Notes under the pieces: generated by a model
What the model saw: only the letters and a program-made list of their open reading frames with translations
Databases searched by the model: none
What the model was told of the DNA's origin: nothing
Translations under genes and position numbers: made by a program
Part shown: in pieces, positions 33,573 through 41,272 of the stretch
How the letters are laid out: each line of letters starts with the position of its first letter
Position numbering within the stretch: position 1 is the first letter of the stretch
Assembly: GCA_964624795.1 (NCBI GenBank)
Contig: CAZUZS010000043.1
Coordinates: 1 to 42,348 of the forward strand
Reading direction: 5' to 3'
Origin: CAZUZS01 sp964624795
GTDB taxonomy: Bacteria > Calditrichota > Calditrichia > RBG-13-44-9
Length of the DNA stretch: 42,348 nucleotides

Positions 33573-34394
33573 ATGAGTAGTGTAGAGTGGAGAGATGCCG
33601 CAGAATACACTGATATTCTGTATCAAAAAGCTGAAGGAATCGCGAAAATTACCATAAATCGGCCCGAAGTCCGCAATGCCTTTCGTCCTTTGACGGTGAT
33701 GGAAATGTCCCGCGCCTTTGCCGAAGCGTGGGAAGACCCGGAGATTGGCGTGATTATTCTGACCGGCCAGGGGGAAAAAGCGTTCTGCTCGGGCGGCGAC
33801 CAGAAAGTGCGGGGGCACTCCGGTTACCAGGACGAAAAAGGCGTGAACCGGCTGAATGTGCTGGATTTCCAGCGGCAGATTCGTACCTGTCCCAAGCCGG
33901 TGGTTGCCATGGTTGCCGGTTATGCGATCGGTGGGGGGCATGTGCTGCATCTCATGTGCGATCTGACCATTGCGGCGGAAAACGCCATTTTCGGGCAGAC
34001 CGGCCCAAAGGTGGGGTCTTTCGATGGCGGATATGGCGCCAGCTACATGGCCCGCATCGTAGGGCAAAAGAAAGCACGCGAAATCTGGTATCTGTGTCGA
34101 CAATATACCGCACAACAGGCGCTGGACATGGGATTGGTGAATACCGTCGTTCCCCTGGAAAAACTGGAGGAAGAAACCGTTCAGTGGTGCAGGGAAATAC
34201 TGGCCAATTCGCCCACTGCAATTCGCTGTCTGAAGGCGGCGTTGAATGCGGACTGTGACGGGCAGGCCGGTTTGCAGGAACTGGCCGGCTGTGCCACCAT
34301 GCTTTTCTACATGTCCGATGAAGCGAAGGAGGGTCGCAATGCGTTTGTAGAAAAACGTAAACCGGATTTCTCCCAATTCAAACGGCAGCCGTAA
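33573..34394 (+). CDS. menB: 1,4-dihydroxy-2-naphthoyl-CoA synthase (MenB), bicarbonate-type
   Basis: 273 aa crotonase-fold enzyme that closes the naphthoquinone ring of o-succinylbenzoyl-CoA. FCSGGDQKVRG, YAIGGGHVLHLMCDLTIAA, the catalytic D151 in KVGSFDGGYG and the C-terminal RNAFVEKRKPDFSQFKR are hallmark MenB blocks. At the position that separates the two MenB types it has Gly (G144 in QTGPK), as in E. coli-type enzymes that need bicarbonate, rather than Asp. ATG 33573 has GGAGGAGGAG upstream, the strongest ribosome site in the cluster. Confidence 0.97.
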   Translation: MSSVEWRDAAEYTDILYQKAEGIAKITINRPEVRNAFRPLTVMEMSRAFAEAWEDPEIGVIILTGQGEKAFCSGGDQKVRGHSGYQDEKGVNRLNVLDFQRQIRTCPKPVVAMVAGYAIGGGHVLHLMCDLTIAAENAIFGQTGPKVGSFDGGYGASYMARIVGQKKAREIWYLCRQYTAQQALDMGLVNTVVPLEKLEEETVQWCREILANSPTAIRCLKAALNADCDGQAGLQELAGCATMLFYMSDEAKEGRNAFVEKRKPDFSQFKRQP

Positions 34395-34510
34395 TTTCTC
34401 TGTTCGTTCCACGTGCAGAATAATGTTTAGATAAAAAGTAAAGAATTGTAGTACTTTAGCGGTGAGGCAAAATATTCTGAGAGAACAGAAACAGAATCGG
34501 GAAACGCAGA

Positions 34511-35395
34511 ATGAAAAGCACTTCCTTTAAAATATGGCTTCTGGCCAGCCGGCCCAAGACGCTGTGGGCAGCCGTGGCGCCGGTTATTATCGGCACCGCG
34601 ATGGCGCAGGAAAACGGCAAAGCCCACTGGCTATCCGCAATACTGGCGGCGGTCGGCGCGGTAATGATCCAGATTGGCACCAATTTCGCCAACGACTACT
34701 TTGATTATTTTAAGGGCGCCGATCATAGTGAACGCCTGGGGCCTACCCGCGTTACCCAGGCCGGCCTGGTGAAGCCGGAAATCATGAAGCGGGCGATGAT
34801 TTTTGTGTTTACACTGGCATTTCTGTCCGGCCTGTATCTCATCTGGCGTGGCGGCTGGCCCATTTTGGTTATCGGGGTGCTTTCCATCCTGTTCGGGATA
34901 CTCTACACCGCCGGGCCTTATCCGCTGGGCTACAACGGGCTGGGAGATGTTTTTGTTCTTATATTTTTCGGGCTGGTTGCGGTTGGCGGCACTTATTACG
35001 TGCAGGCGCTGGAAATCAACCGGGTGGTGCTGCTGGCCGGCATTGCGCCGGGCCTTTTCTCTACCGCCATACTCACCGTCAATAATTTGCGGGATATCAA
35101 CACCGACCGGCGTGCCGGCAAAAAAACCCTGGCGGTGCGTTTCGGCGAATTGTTCGCCCGCCTGGAATACCTGATGAGCCTTACGCTGGCCTGCCTGGTG
35201 CCGGTGCTGCTGATTTCCATGAGCTACGGCCATTATTATGCACTGGCGGCAACGTTGGTGCTGATTATCGCGTTCCCTTCAATAAAAACTGTTTTTAAAG
35301 AGCAGCCGGGAATCGTCTTTAACAAAGTACTTGCGGATACCGGCAAGCTTTTACTGCTTTACAGCATTATTTTTGCCATCGGCTGGATTTTATGA
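34511..35395 (+). CDS. menA: 1,4-dihydroxy-2-naphthoate polyprenyltransferase (MenA)
   Basis: 294 aa, UbiA superfamily, inner-membrane. It joins the polyprenyl chain to dihydroxynaphthoate. The two Mg-diphosphate motifs are N61-D-Y-F-D65 followed by GAD71, and N191-N-L-R-D195-x-x-x-D199 followed by RRAGKKT. About eight to nine hydrophobic helices fill the rest, and the N-terminal WLLASRPKTLWAAVAPV is typical MenA. The stop overlaps menC by four bases. Confidence 0.95.
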   Translation: MKSTSFKIWLLASRPKTLWAAVAPVIIGTAMAQENGKAHWLSAILAAVGAVMIQIGTNFANDYFDYFKGADHSERLGPTRVTQAGLVKPEIMKRAMIFVFTLAFLSGLYLIWRGGWPILVIGVLSILFGILYTAGPYPLGYNGLGDVFVLIFFGLVAVGGTYYVQALEINRVVLLAGIAPGLFSTAILTVNNLRDINTDRRAGKKTLAVRFGELFARLEYLMSLTLACLVPVLLISMSYGHYYALAATLVLIIAFPSIKTVFKEQPGIVFNKVLADTGKLLLLYSIIFAIGWIL

Positions 35396-36507
35396 AAATC
35401 AATTCGCTGGAAATTTTTCGTTACGACCTGCCGTTGCGGCGTCCGGTTTCCATAACGGGGCAGCGGATGACCGTTCGTTCCGGATTGATCCTGGAAATAA
35501 AAGATGGAAGCGGGCATGCCGGCTTTGGTGAAATTGCACCGCTTTCCGGCTTGCATTCGGAAAACTTGGATCTGGCACTCCAGCAGCTTCTCCAACTTCG
35601 TCCACAGTTCCTGAATACGACTGTCCCCGCCGGCCTTGCGAAATTGGATGGTGGTTTTGATCGATGGCTGGGAGAATTCAAGCTGCTTCCCAGTGTGCGA
35701 TTTGGCGTGGAGTTGGCGATCCTTAACCTGCTCTCGACGGCGAATGGAATCGCGTTGCACCAGTTTCTGTTCGGAGGTCTGCACCACCCGTTTGTGAATG
35801 TGAACGGTTTGTTGGCAGAATCCGGGAACCTGGTGGAACCGGAAGCAAAAAGGATGATGCGGGAAGGTTATCGTGCTGTAAAAATCAAAGTCGGGAGGCA
35901 GGCGCTTGAAGAAGAGATTGAAATTGTCAGATTGACCCGCAAGTTGGTTGGGGAAAATGTCACCATTCGGCTGGATGCCAACCGCGCCTGGTCTTTCGAT
36001 GACGCGGTTTCATTCGGAAAGGCGGTTGCGCCTTACCGCGTCGAATATATGGAAGAGCCGTTAAAAGATGCCCGCAATCTGCCCGAATTCCACAAAGCAA
36101 CGGGAATTGCGGTAGCCCTGGATGAATCTCTGGTGGAGACCCCTTTGCAGGATATTCAATTTTTTCCGGGATTGAAGGCCTTTGTTCTGAAACCCGATCT
36201 TTTGGGCGGGATTGAAAATGCCGCTGTTTTGGCCCGGGCAGCATTCAGGCAGGGGGTTGAGCCGGTATTTAGCGCCACTTTTCAATCCGGTTTGGGTATT
36301 TGGGCATTGGCCCAATTGGCGGCCGGTCTTTCCTCGCAGGATACCGCCCACGGTTTTGATACGTATCGATGGCTCGAAAAAGATATTTTGAGCAAACCGC
36401 TGGGAATAAAAAAAGGCTGCCTGCATCTGGAACAGACAGCACCGGAAAATCTTGGGCTGAGGAAGAACCTGCTGCGGCCGGCGGCCGAAAATGTTGGGCA
36501 TATTTAA
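35392..36507 (+). CDS. menC: o-Succinylbenzoate synthase (MenC)
   Basis: 371 aa, enolase superfamily. It dehydrates SHCHC to o-succinylbenzoate. Catalytic Lys K166 lies in VKIKVG and K267 in FVLKPD; metal ligands are D195 (RLDANRAW), E221 (EYMEEPL) and D244 (ALDESL). The capping N-terminus begins LEIFRYDLPLRRPVS. Promiscuous relatives (N-acylamino acid racemase, dipeptide epimerase) share these residues, but the location between menA and menE decides the call. It is translationally coupled to menA by ATGA. Confidence 0.95.
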   Translation: MKINSLEIFRYDLPLRRPVSITGQRMTVRSGLILEIKDGSGHAGFGEIAPLSGLHSENLDLALQQLLQLRPQFLNTTVPAGLAKLDGGFDRWLGEFKLLPSVRFGVELAILNLLSTANGIALHQFLFGGLHHPFVNVNGLLAESGNLVEPEAKRMMREGYRAVKIKVGRQALEEEIEIVRLTRKLVGENVTIRLDANRAWSFDDAVSFGKAVAPYRVEYMEEPLKDARNLPEFHKATGIAVALDESLVETPLQDIQFFPGLKAFVLKPDLLGGIENAAVLARAAFRQGVEPVFSATFQSGLGIWALAQLAAGLSSQDTAHGFDTYRWLEKDILSKPLGIKKGCLHLEQTAPENLGLRKNLLRPAAENVGHI

Positions 36508-36661
36508 ATGAATAGAACACGGATGATGCGGAGAACACCAATTTTTACTGATTTTTTAATATGGTTTTAAATTGATTTAAATCCGTTCGAATATGTCAAA
36601 TCAGTGTGATCTGTGATCTATCTACAAGTGAATCAGCCAAAAAGTGCTGCTAAATTGAATC

Positions 36662-38119
36662 ATGGCGATTGAATCCCACCGACTGTTTTATTTTGACAAG
36701 ACCATCAAACGTTTTGCCGACCACCCGGCGTTGATTGACACGCAGCGCACGCTGAGCTACCGGCAGTTCTCGCAGTCGATCCTGCATTCTTCCCGAAAAT
36801 TGCGGAGATTCGGCCTGGGGCAGGGAGACCGGCTGGCGATTGTGGCGCCAAACAGCATGCAATATGTCATTTTGCTGGTGGCGGCGTGGCGGTCAGGTGT
36901 GGTGGCAATTCCCGTCAACACCCGCCTGCCGGCTGCCCGGATAAGAGAAAATCTGAATCAGGTTGGCTGCTCCGCAATTGTTCTTGATAAATCACTCCGC
37001 GAAACAAACCAGTTTCCTGATTTGGCAACACACTATCTGGACGATATTGTCTCGCTGCAATCAGAGAATTTAAGCCAAGATGATGAGCACCAAACCGTGC
37101 TTTCCCTTGACCAGGATGCAACCGTCATTTTTACCTCGGGCAGCTCCGGTTCGGCCAAAGCGGTTTTGCACACCTTCGGAAATCACTATTTTAATGCGCT
37201 GGGATCGAATATGAATATTCCGGTGCATCCCGGCGATCGCTGGCTGCTCTCTCTTCCCCTCTACCATGTGGGCGGGCTGGCCATTTTATTCCGGGCGCTT
37301 TTGGGGGGCGGGGGAGTGGTTATTCCCGATTCCCGGGTTCCCCTGGAAAAATCCATTGTGGAACTGAAAGCCACCCACATCTCGCTAGTGGCAACCCAAC
37401 TGTACCGGCTTATGCAGGCCGGCACAGCCATCGATTATTTGCGGAAAATGAAAGTGATATTGTTGGGAGGCAGCGCCATTCCTTCGGTTTTGGTCAAAGA
37501 AGCAGCAGGCCTGGGGCTGCCCATATTCACCAGCTACGGATCTACTGAAATGGCATCGCAGGTTACCACCACGGCACCGGACGACGGCCCGGAGCGGCTG
37601 GTGACATCCGGCAAGCTGCTTCCTTTCCGGAAAATGAAGATTGCGCCGGATGGAGAAATCCTGGTGCGGGGGCGCACATTGTTCAGAGGATATGTAACTG
37701 GGAATTCGGTGACGCAGCCGGACTGCGAAAAAGGTTGGTTTTCCACCGGCGACCTGGGGCATTTCGATGATCAGGACTACCTGGTGGTACATGGGAGGAA
37801 GGACAACATGTTTGTCTCCGGCGGGGAGAATATCCAACCGGAGGAGATTGAACGAATTCTGGGTGAGATGGATGGCGTGGCGGACGTAGTGGTGGTTCCG
37901 GTAGAGAGTGAGGAATTCGGCCAGCGGCCGGCAGCATTTATTAAAATGAGAGGAGGGGAAGAACGTGAGGATCGAAAATTCGAGGAATTCTTAACAGGAA
38001 AACTGCCGCGTTTCAAATTACCGGATTATTTTTTCCCCTGGCCAGAGGAAGGAGACAAGCCGGGGATGAAAATTGACCGGGCGGAATTCCGGAGGCTGGC
38101 GGCAGAAAGACTGCGGTAG
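36662..38119 (+). CDS. menE: o-Succinylbenzoate-CoA ligase (MenE)
   Basis: 485 aa, AMP-forming. It activates o-succinylbenzoate for MenB. The P-loop is the variant FTSGSSGSAKAVLHT (157-171), lacking the usual PKG but keeping the Lys; SYGSTEMASQ (A5), WFSTGDLGHFDDQDYL (A7), VHGRKDNMFVSGGENIQPEE (A8) and the C-terminal catalytic Lys in KPGMKIDRAEFR are present. It follows menC after 154 bp without a strong ribosome site. It is the last gene of the cluster. Confidence 0.94.
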   Translation: MAIESHRLFYFDKTIKRFADHPALIDTQRTLSYRQFSQSILHSSRKLRRFGLGQGDRLAIVAPNSMQYVILLVAAWRSGVVAIPVNTRLPAARIRENLNQVGCSAIVLDKSLRETNQFPDLATHYLDDIVSLQSENLSQDDEHQTVLSLDQDATVIFTSGSSGSAKAVLHTFGNHYFNALGSNMNIPVHPGDRWLLSLPLYHVGGLAILFRALLGGGGVVIPDSRVPLEKSIVELKATHISLVATQLYRLMQAGTAIDYLRKMKVILLGGSAIPSVLVKEAAGLGLPIFTSYGSTEMASQVTTTAPDDGPERLVTSGKLLPFRKMKIAPDGEILVRGRTLFRGYVTGNSVTQPDCEKGWFSTGDLGHFDDQDYLVVHGRKDNMFVSGGENIQPEEIERILGEMDGVADVVVVPVESEEFGQRPAAFIKMRGGEEREDRKFEEFLTGKLPRFKLPDYFFPWPEEGDKPGMKIDRAEFRRLAAERLR

Positions 38120-38366
38120 ACGCGATTTACCAGACAATTGGATAAAGCGGCGTAATGTTTGCGGCAAGGCGGGTAACTGCCTTTATGTAAGACCTCAGTG
38201 GAGGGTGGTGATCTGTTCAGTGAGGGCTTACCTTCCGGAGAAAGGTCTTTAATGATGGGAGGTAGTTAAATAGATTCTCGTGATGGGGAAAAGGCATTTT
38301 TTCGCACTTCAATATCCAACCCCACCCTGTCCCTCCCCTTCGGACTGATCATGTCCCATATCTTTC

Positions 38367-38630
38367 GCTGGACACCGGGGGCGGACATAAGATTTAAGTC
38401 CCTTCCCTGTTGTGTCAGGGAAGGGACTAGGGATGGGTAAGGAAACTGCCCATTTTGCGGAGCATTAGCACAGGAATACAGGTGGTGAGAAGAAAGGAAC
38501 ACAGAGGGAAAAGCAGGTTGTTGGGTTCCGGAGAAAAAGAAAAACGAATCATTACAGCAATTTGAACTAACCCATCCCCCGGCCCCTTCCCTCATTCACG
38601 AGGGAAGGGGAGACACCCCCGGTGTCCAGC
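38367..38630. mobile_element. MITE-like element with 15-bp perfect inverted ends
   Basis: GCTGGACACCGGGGG (38367-38381) and its exact complement CCCCCGGTGTCCAGC (38616-38630) bound 264 bp. Inside each end sits a hairpin, GTCCCTTCCCT/AGGGAAGGGAC (38398-38427) and CCCCTTCCCTC/GAGGGAAGGGG (38583-38610), followed inward by GGGATGGGT in mirrored orientation. So two copies of one roughly 65-bp module face each other. No coding frame is supported. The flanking 38120-38366 and 38631-38725 hold no gene; CCCCTT/AAGGGG at 38656-38670 is another short hairpin. Confidence 0.6.
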
Positions 38631-38725
38631 AGGCGTACTTATGGGTAAAGATCAGCCCCTTCCAAAGGGGAGGAAATAAAAAGAAGGGGTTGTCTATGAA
38701 ATAAAATCAATCTGCTTTCAACAAA

Positions 38726-38743
38726 CAGGTGAAGTTTCACCTG
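38726..38743. repeat. Short palindrome upstream of vapBC
   Basis: CAGGTGAA and TTCACCTG are complementary with two bases between. It lies about 17 bp before the candidate vapBC promoter and could be a hairpin or a protein-binding site. Confidence 0.35.
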
Positions 38744-38759
38744 CTTACCTGTAATGTAC

Positions 38760-38796
38760 TTGATTATGCATAATGTTCACTATATCTTATGCATAG
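38760..38796 (+). promoter_or_regulatory. vapBC promoter with two operator palindromes
   Basis: TTGATT (38760-38765), 17 bp, TATCTT (38783-38788) form a plausible promoter. Overlapping it are two copies of the same palindrome: ATTATGCATAAT (38763-38774) and CTTATGCATAG (38786-38796), centres 23 bp apart, about two helical turns. This is what a VapB dimer pair or VapBC complex would bind for conditional autoregulation. The second copy continues into the transcript start region, about 25 bp before the vapB ATG. Confidence 0.55.
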
Positions 38797-38818
38797 CACA
38801 AATGGAGGGGACAGAAGC

Positions 38819-39025
38819 ATGAGAACCACGATTGATATACCGGAAGATTTGATTGACGAAGCGATGAAAATCACCAAATCGCCAACCAAAACCGATTTAA
38901 TAAAGACTGCACTCCGCAATATTATTCAGAGAGATAAGATAATCGCCATCAAAAAATATAAGGGCAAGATTAATCTGGAAATCGAGTTGGATGCGCTGAG
39001 ACAGAGACATGAATATACTGGTTGA
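38819..39025 (+). CDS. vapB: VapB-type antitoxin
   Basis: 68 aa from ATG 38819, preceded by GGAGGGG. The N-terminal MRTTIDIPEDLIDEAMKI is a ribbon-helix-helix start (strand, then helices SPTKTDLIKTALRNIIQRD). The C-terminal half, charged and extended, would wrap the toxin. It overlaps vapC by 17 bp, the normal layout for antitoxin-first pairs. The pair is AT-richer than the men genes, consistent with recent acquisition. Confidence 0.88.
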   Translation: MRTTIDIPEDLIDEAMKITKSPTKTDLIKTALRNIIQRDKIIAIKKYKGKINLEIELDALRQRHEYTG

Positions 39026-39395
39026 CAGTTCGGTGTGGATAGACTATTTCAGGGAGGGAAGAAAATCGGAGCTTTTGGATTTTCTTATCGATCAGAATCT
39101 GATTTGTACAAACAATTTAATACTCGCGGAACTGATTCCGCCTTTAGGATTGCGCGGTCAAAATCATCTAATAAAGCTTCTGTACGAAATTACCAACATA
39201 AATTTAGACATCGATTGGCAGAAAATTATTCAATATCAAACTGAGTGCCTTAAGAACGGAATAAACGGAGTTGGAATCCCTGATTTGATAATTCTGGATA
39301 ATGTAATCCGGAATAATCTCACCCTTTATAGCCTGGATAAGCATTTCCAATTAATCGCCAGCATCATTAACTTTGAACTGATCCCGCTGCAGTAA
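39009..39395 (+). CDS. vapC: VapC-type PIN-domain ribonuclease toxin
   Basis: 128 aa. PIN-domain acidic residues are visible: D6 (ILVDSSVWIDYF), E41 (LILAELI), D92 (GIPDLIILD) and D110 (YSLDKHFQ). VapC toxins cut tRNA or rRNA to stop translation. Its ATG lies in the end of vapB, so translation is coupled. Nothing is missing, so the pair looks functional. Fits a mobile or accessory insertion between menE and the SRPBCC gene. Confidence 0.92.
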   Translation: MNILVDSSVWIDYFREGRKSELLDFLIDQNLICTNNLILAELIPPLGLRGQNHLIKLLYEITNINLDIDWQKIIQYQTECLKNGINGVGIPDLIILDNVIRNNLTLYSLDKHFQLIASIINFELIPLQ

Positions 39396-39520
39396 ATGCA
39401 GGATTTGAGTAACTATTTGAATGAAATGATTTCTAATCCCGTCAAGCTTTTGTGCCTTTGTAGTATTCAGTATGTGTCAAGTTAAGCAGCGATTTCGAAT
39501 AAATATTGGAGTATTCCCTA

Positions 39521-39991
39521 ATGTCCTTTAAACCGTACTCGCAAACGCTGAAAGGTAAAATAATTTTGGAAGATTCTATCGACCGGGTGTTCGGGCTTTT
39601 CTCGCCTTTGGGTGAAAAGTTGTGGGTGCCGGGTTGGGATCCGGAATTGTTGTATCCCGAAGGTGCTGAATGGGAAGAAGGCATGCTGTTTCGCACCCGC
39701 GAGGAAACCGGTGATGCGGTTTGGGTGATCTCGCGGCTGAACCGCGTTTCGCACGAGGTGAGCTACCACCGGGTGGAGCCGAATCGCTATGTGGCCCGTG
39801 TTGATGTTGAATGTAGTGCGCTGGCCAGTGGAAAAACCGAGGCGAGCGTATCTTACACTTTTGTGGGTCTTTCAGAACGGGGCAACGGGGACATTGCCGT
39901 AATGAACCAGACCGATTACGATGCGAAAATGCGGCGCTGGCAGACTTGGATTAATGCCTATCTGCAGGATTCGGAACATTCGCAGGTGTAA
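39521..39991 (+). CDS. SRPBCC (START-like) domain protein
   Basis: 156 aa from ATG 39521, with GGAG ten bases upstream; a TTG five codons earlier is possible. The helix-grip fold is suggested by the start LKGKIILEDSIDRVFGLFSPLGEKLWVPGWDP (read in parts), the middle strands VWVISRLNRVSHEVSYHRVEP and ASVSYTFVGLS, and the long C-terminal helix MRRWQTWINAYLQD. Such proteins bind hydrophobic ligands; none can be named. It stands alone. Confidence 0.75.
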   Translation: MSFKPYSQTLKGKIILEDSIDRVFGLFSPLGEKLWVPGWDPELLYPEGAEWEEGMLFRTREETGDAVWVISRLNRVSHEVSYHRVEPNRYVARVDVECSALASGKTEASVSYTFVGLSERGNGDIAVMNQTDYDAKMRRWQTWINAYLQDSEHSQV

Positions 39992-40059
39992 TCTGCGGCA
40001 AACCGGGTCGGAACAGATTTATCCTGTTGTGATAATTACGCGTCGCATGAGCATTTTAA

Positions 40060-40175
40060 AACCGCTCAAGCGGTTAATTTAGAAATACAGAAGTTTCAGT
40101 AAACCCCGCTGAAAGCAGGGTGTTAATAATATCTCCTGTCTCATTAACACCTGGATTCATCCAGGTGATTTTGAG
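40060..40175. repeat. Cluster of three intergenic hairpins
   Basis: In the gap 39992-40338: AACCGCT/AGCGGTT (40060-40075), then ACCCCGCT with AGCAGGGT (40103-40121), then CATTAACACCTGG with CCAGGTG (40142-40166). The last matches the 7402-7433 repeat. GTGTTAAT (40120-40127) and ATTAACAC (40143-40150) also pair with each other, so two alternative folds are possible. No gene is seen in this gap. Confidence 0.5.
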
Positions 40176-40338
40176 TAATTCAATGATTCAGATAACCGTT
40201 TTCCACCTTGCGGTCACTCTTGTGAAATGGTTTAGGAATTGATTAGTGCAGCAGATTAATTTTAATATTTATACCCGTCGATAGTGAGGGATGGCCAGGG
40301 GCGGGGATCTTCAATTATAGGAAAGGCAGGCTAAGAAG

Positions 40339-40713
40339 ATGAATGAAAAGAAACAAAATCTGCTTCAACTGTTCGCATCAGTGGAAAATTATTTTTCGCC
40401 CAAAATTGTGGGTGAGGTGAACGATGCGTTCATAAAGATTGCAAAAGTAAAAGGGAGCGATGTTCCCTGGCACACCCACGATAACGAAGATGAGATGTTT
40501 TTTGTATTCAAGGGAAAGCTTGTACTAGAACAAAAGGGAAGCACCGACATTTACCTGGAGGAAGGCGAATTTTTTATTGTAAAAAAAGGTATCGAGCACC
40601 GGGTGCATTCTGATGACGAATGCTGGCTGTTGCTGATCGAGAACAAAACCACCAAACATACCGGCGATGTGCAATCGCGAATCACTAAAACAGTCGATGA
40701 GCAGTTTTATTGA
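40339..40713 (+). CDS. Small cupin-domain protein
   Basis: 124 aa, single cupin_2 barrel. Metal-binding residues are H45 and H47 (PWHTHDNEDEMFFVFKG), E52, and H87 (KKGIEHRVH), the standard two-motif set. The rest is EGEFFIVKKG and WLLLIENK. Such proteins range from sugar isomerases to regulators or oxygenases; substrate unknown. It stands alone after a repeat cluster, and could itself be accessory DNA. Confidence 0.88.
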   Translation: MNEKKQNLLQLFASVENYFSPKIVGEVNDAFIKIAKVKGSDVPWHTHDNEDEMFFVFKGKLVLEQKGSTDIYLEEGEFFIVKKGIEHRVHSDDECWLLLIENKTTKHTGDVQSRITKTVDEQFY

Positions 40714-41146
40714 TGGACGATTATGGGTATCTGAATTCATAGCAGGCAGTGGCATCAGAGAATTAGCTGAACGAGTTTCCTGCTCACAACGCGCAGAAAA
40801 ATTAATTGGACCAAATGCGCTTTTTTCATTTGTTCTTCCTGGTTTTTCAGGTGGATAATTTTGGAGTGGAGCTGTATTGGAAAACGACATTGTCATTTGA
40901 TAATTTCAATCGTGTAGGTGGGTGATTTGAATTTTCAAAGATGATTCAGGGAAAGCATTTTGTTTTAGTTCCACTCGCATCTTTACGTTAAATATCCGTC
41001 CCGCCGCCGGGAACTGCTGTTTGCTGGAACATATCGATCCGGCCCACTCAAAAAAACATGTCGATAATAACCGCTCTGAATCTGCTCTAATCGTGGCTTT
41101 AATACTTTTAAAAGGAAAAATTGAATTGGATGAGGGGGAAGGAATC
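40714..41146. other. Gene-free flank next to the integron array end
   Basis: 433 bp with no supported gene. Short frames are interrupted or lack ribosome sites. If the site at 41147-41272 is the last attC of the array, this segment is the chromosomal side beyond the array; otherwise it could hold a gene-less cassette. No second attC-like site was found in it. Confidence 0.4.
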
Positions 41147-41272
41147 GGTTAACGGATTCGCGCTTCAGCCGCCGGCAGGTACAAACGTCAAGTTTCTACA
41201 CAACCCGGATAAGAGCAGGGCAGTCCAGAGTAACCCTGCTATTCCCGGTCGGCTGGAAGCGCTTGTTATACC
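41147..41272 (-). repeat. attC-like recombination site (integron cassette end), VCR-length
   Basis: Read on the minus strand: R'' box GGTATAAC (41265-41272), then GCGCTTCCAGCCG, a central hairpin (AGCAGGG with CCCTGCT), then CGGCTGAAGCGC and R' box GTTAACC (41147-41153). The L boxes pair as GCGCTTC-C-AGCCG with CGGCT-GAAGCGC, leaving one unpaired base, which is an extrahelical G on the bottom (plus) strand, as in known attC sites. About 126 bp long, like the VCR class. The R'' box matches the start of the neighbouring cassette (TTATACC) rather than R', as expected for a cassette in an array. Confidence 0.75.

Noticed and set aside
38266..38595. 109-codon minus-strand frame across the MITE-like element
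   Set aside because: It is made of inverted-repeat sequence and has no domain; the repeat structure explains it.
40060..40080. AAGCGGTTAAT as a third attC R' box
   Set aside because: It forms a perfect short palindrome with its left neighbour and lacks L boxes or a paired R'' box; better read as a repeat hairpin.
40667..40858. 63-codon plus-strand frame overlapping the cupin end
   Set aside because: Overlaps the cupin in another frame, no ribosome site, no recognisable domain.
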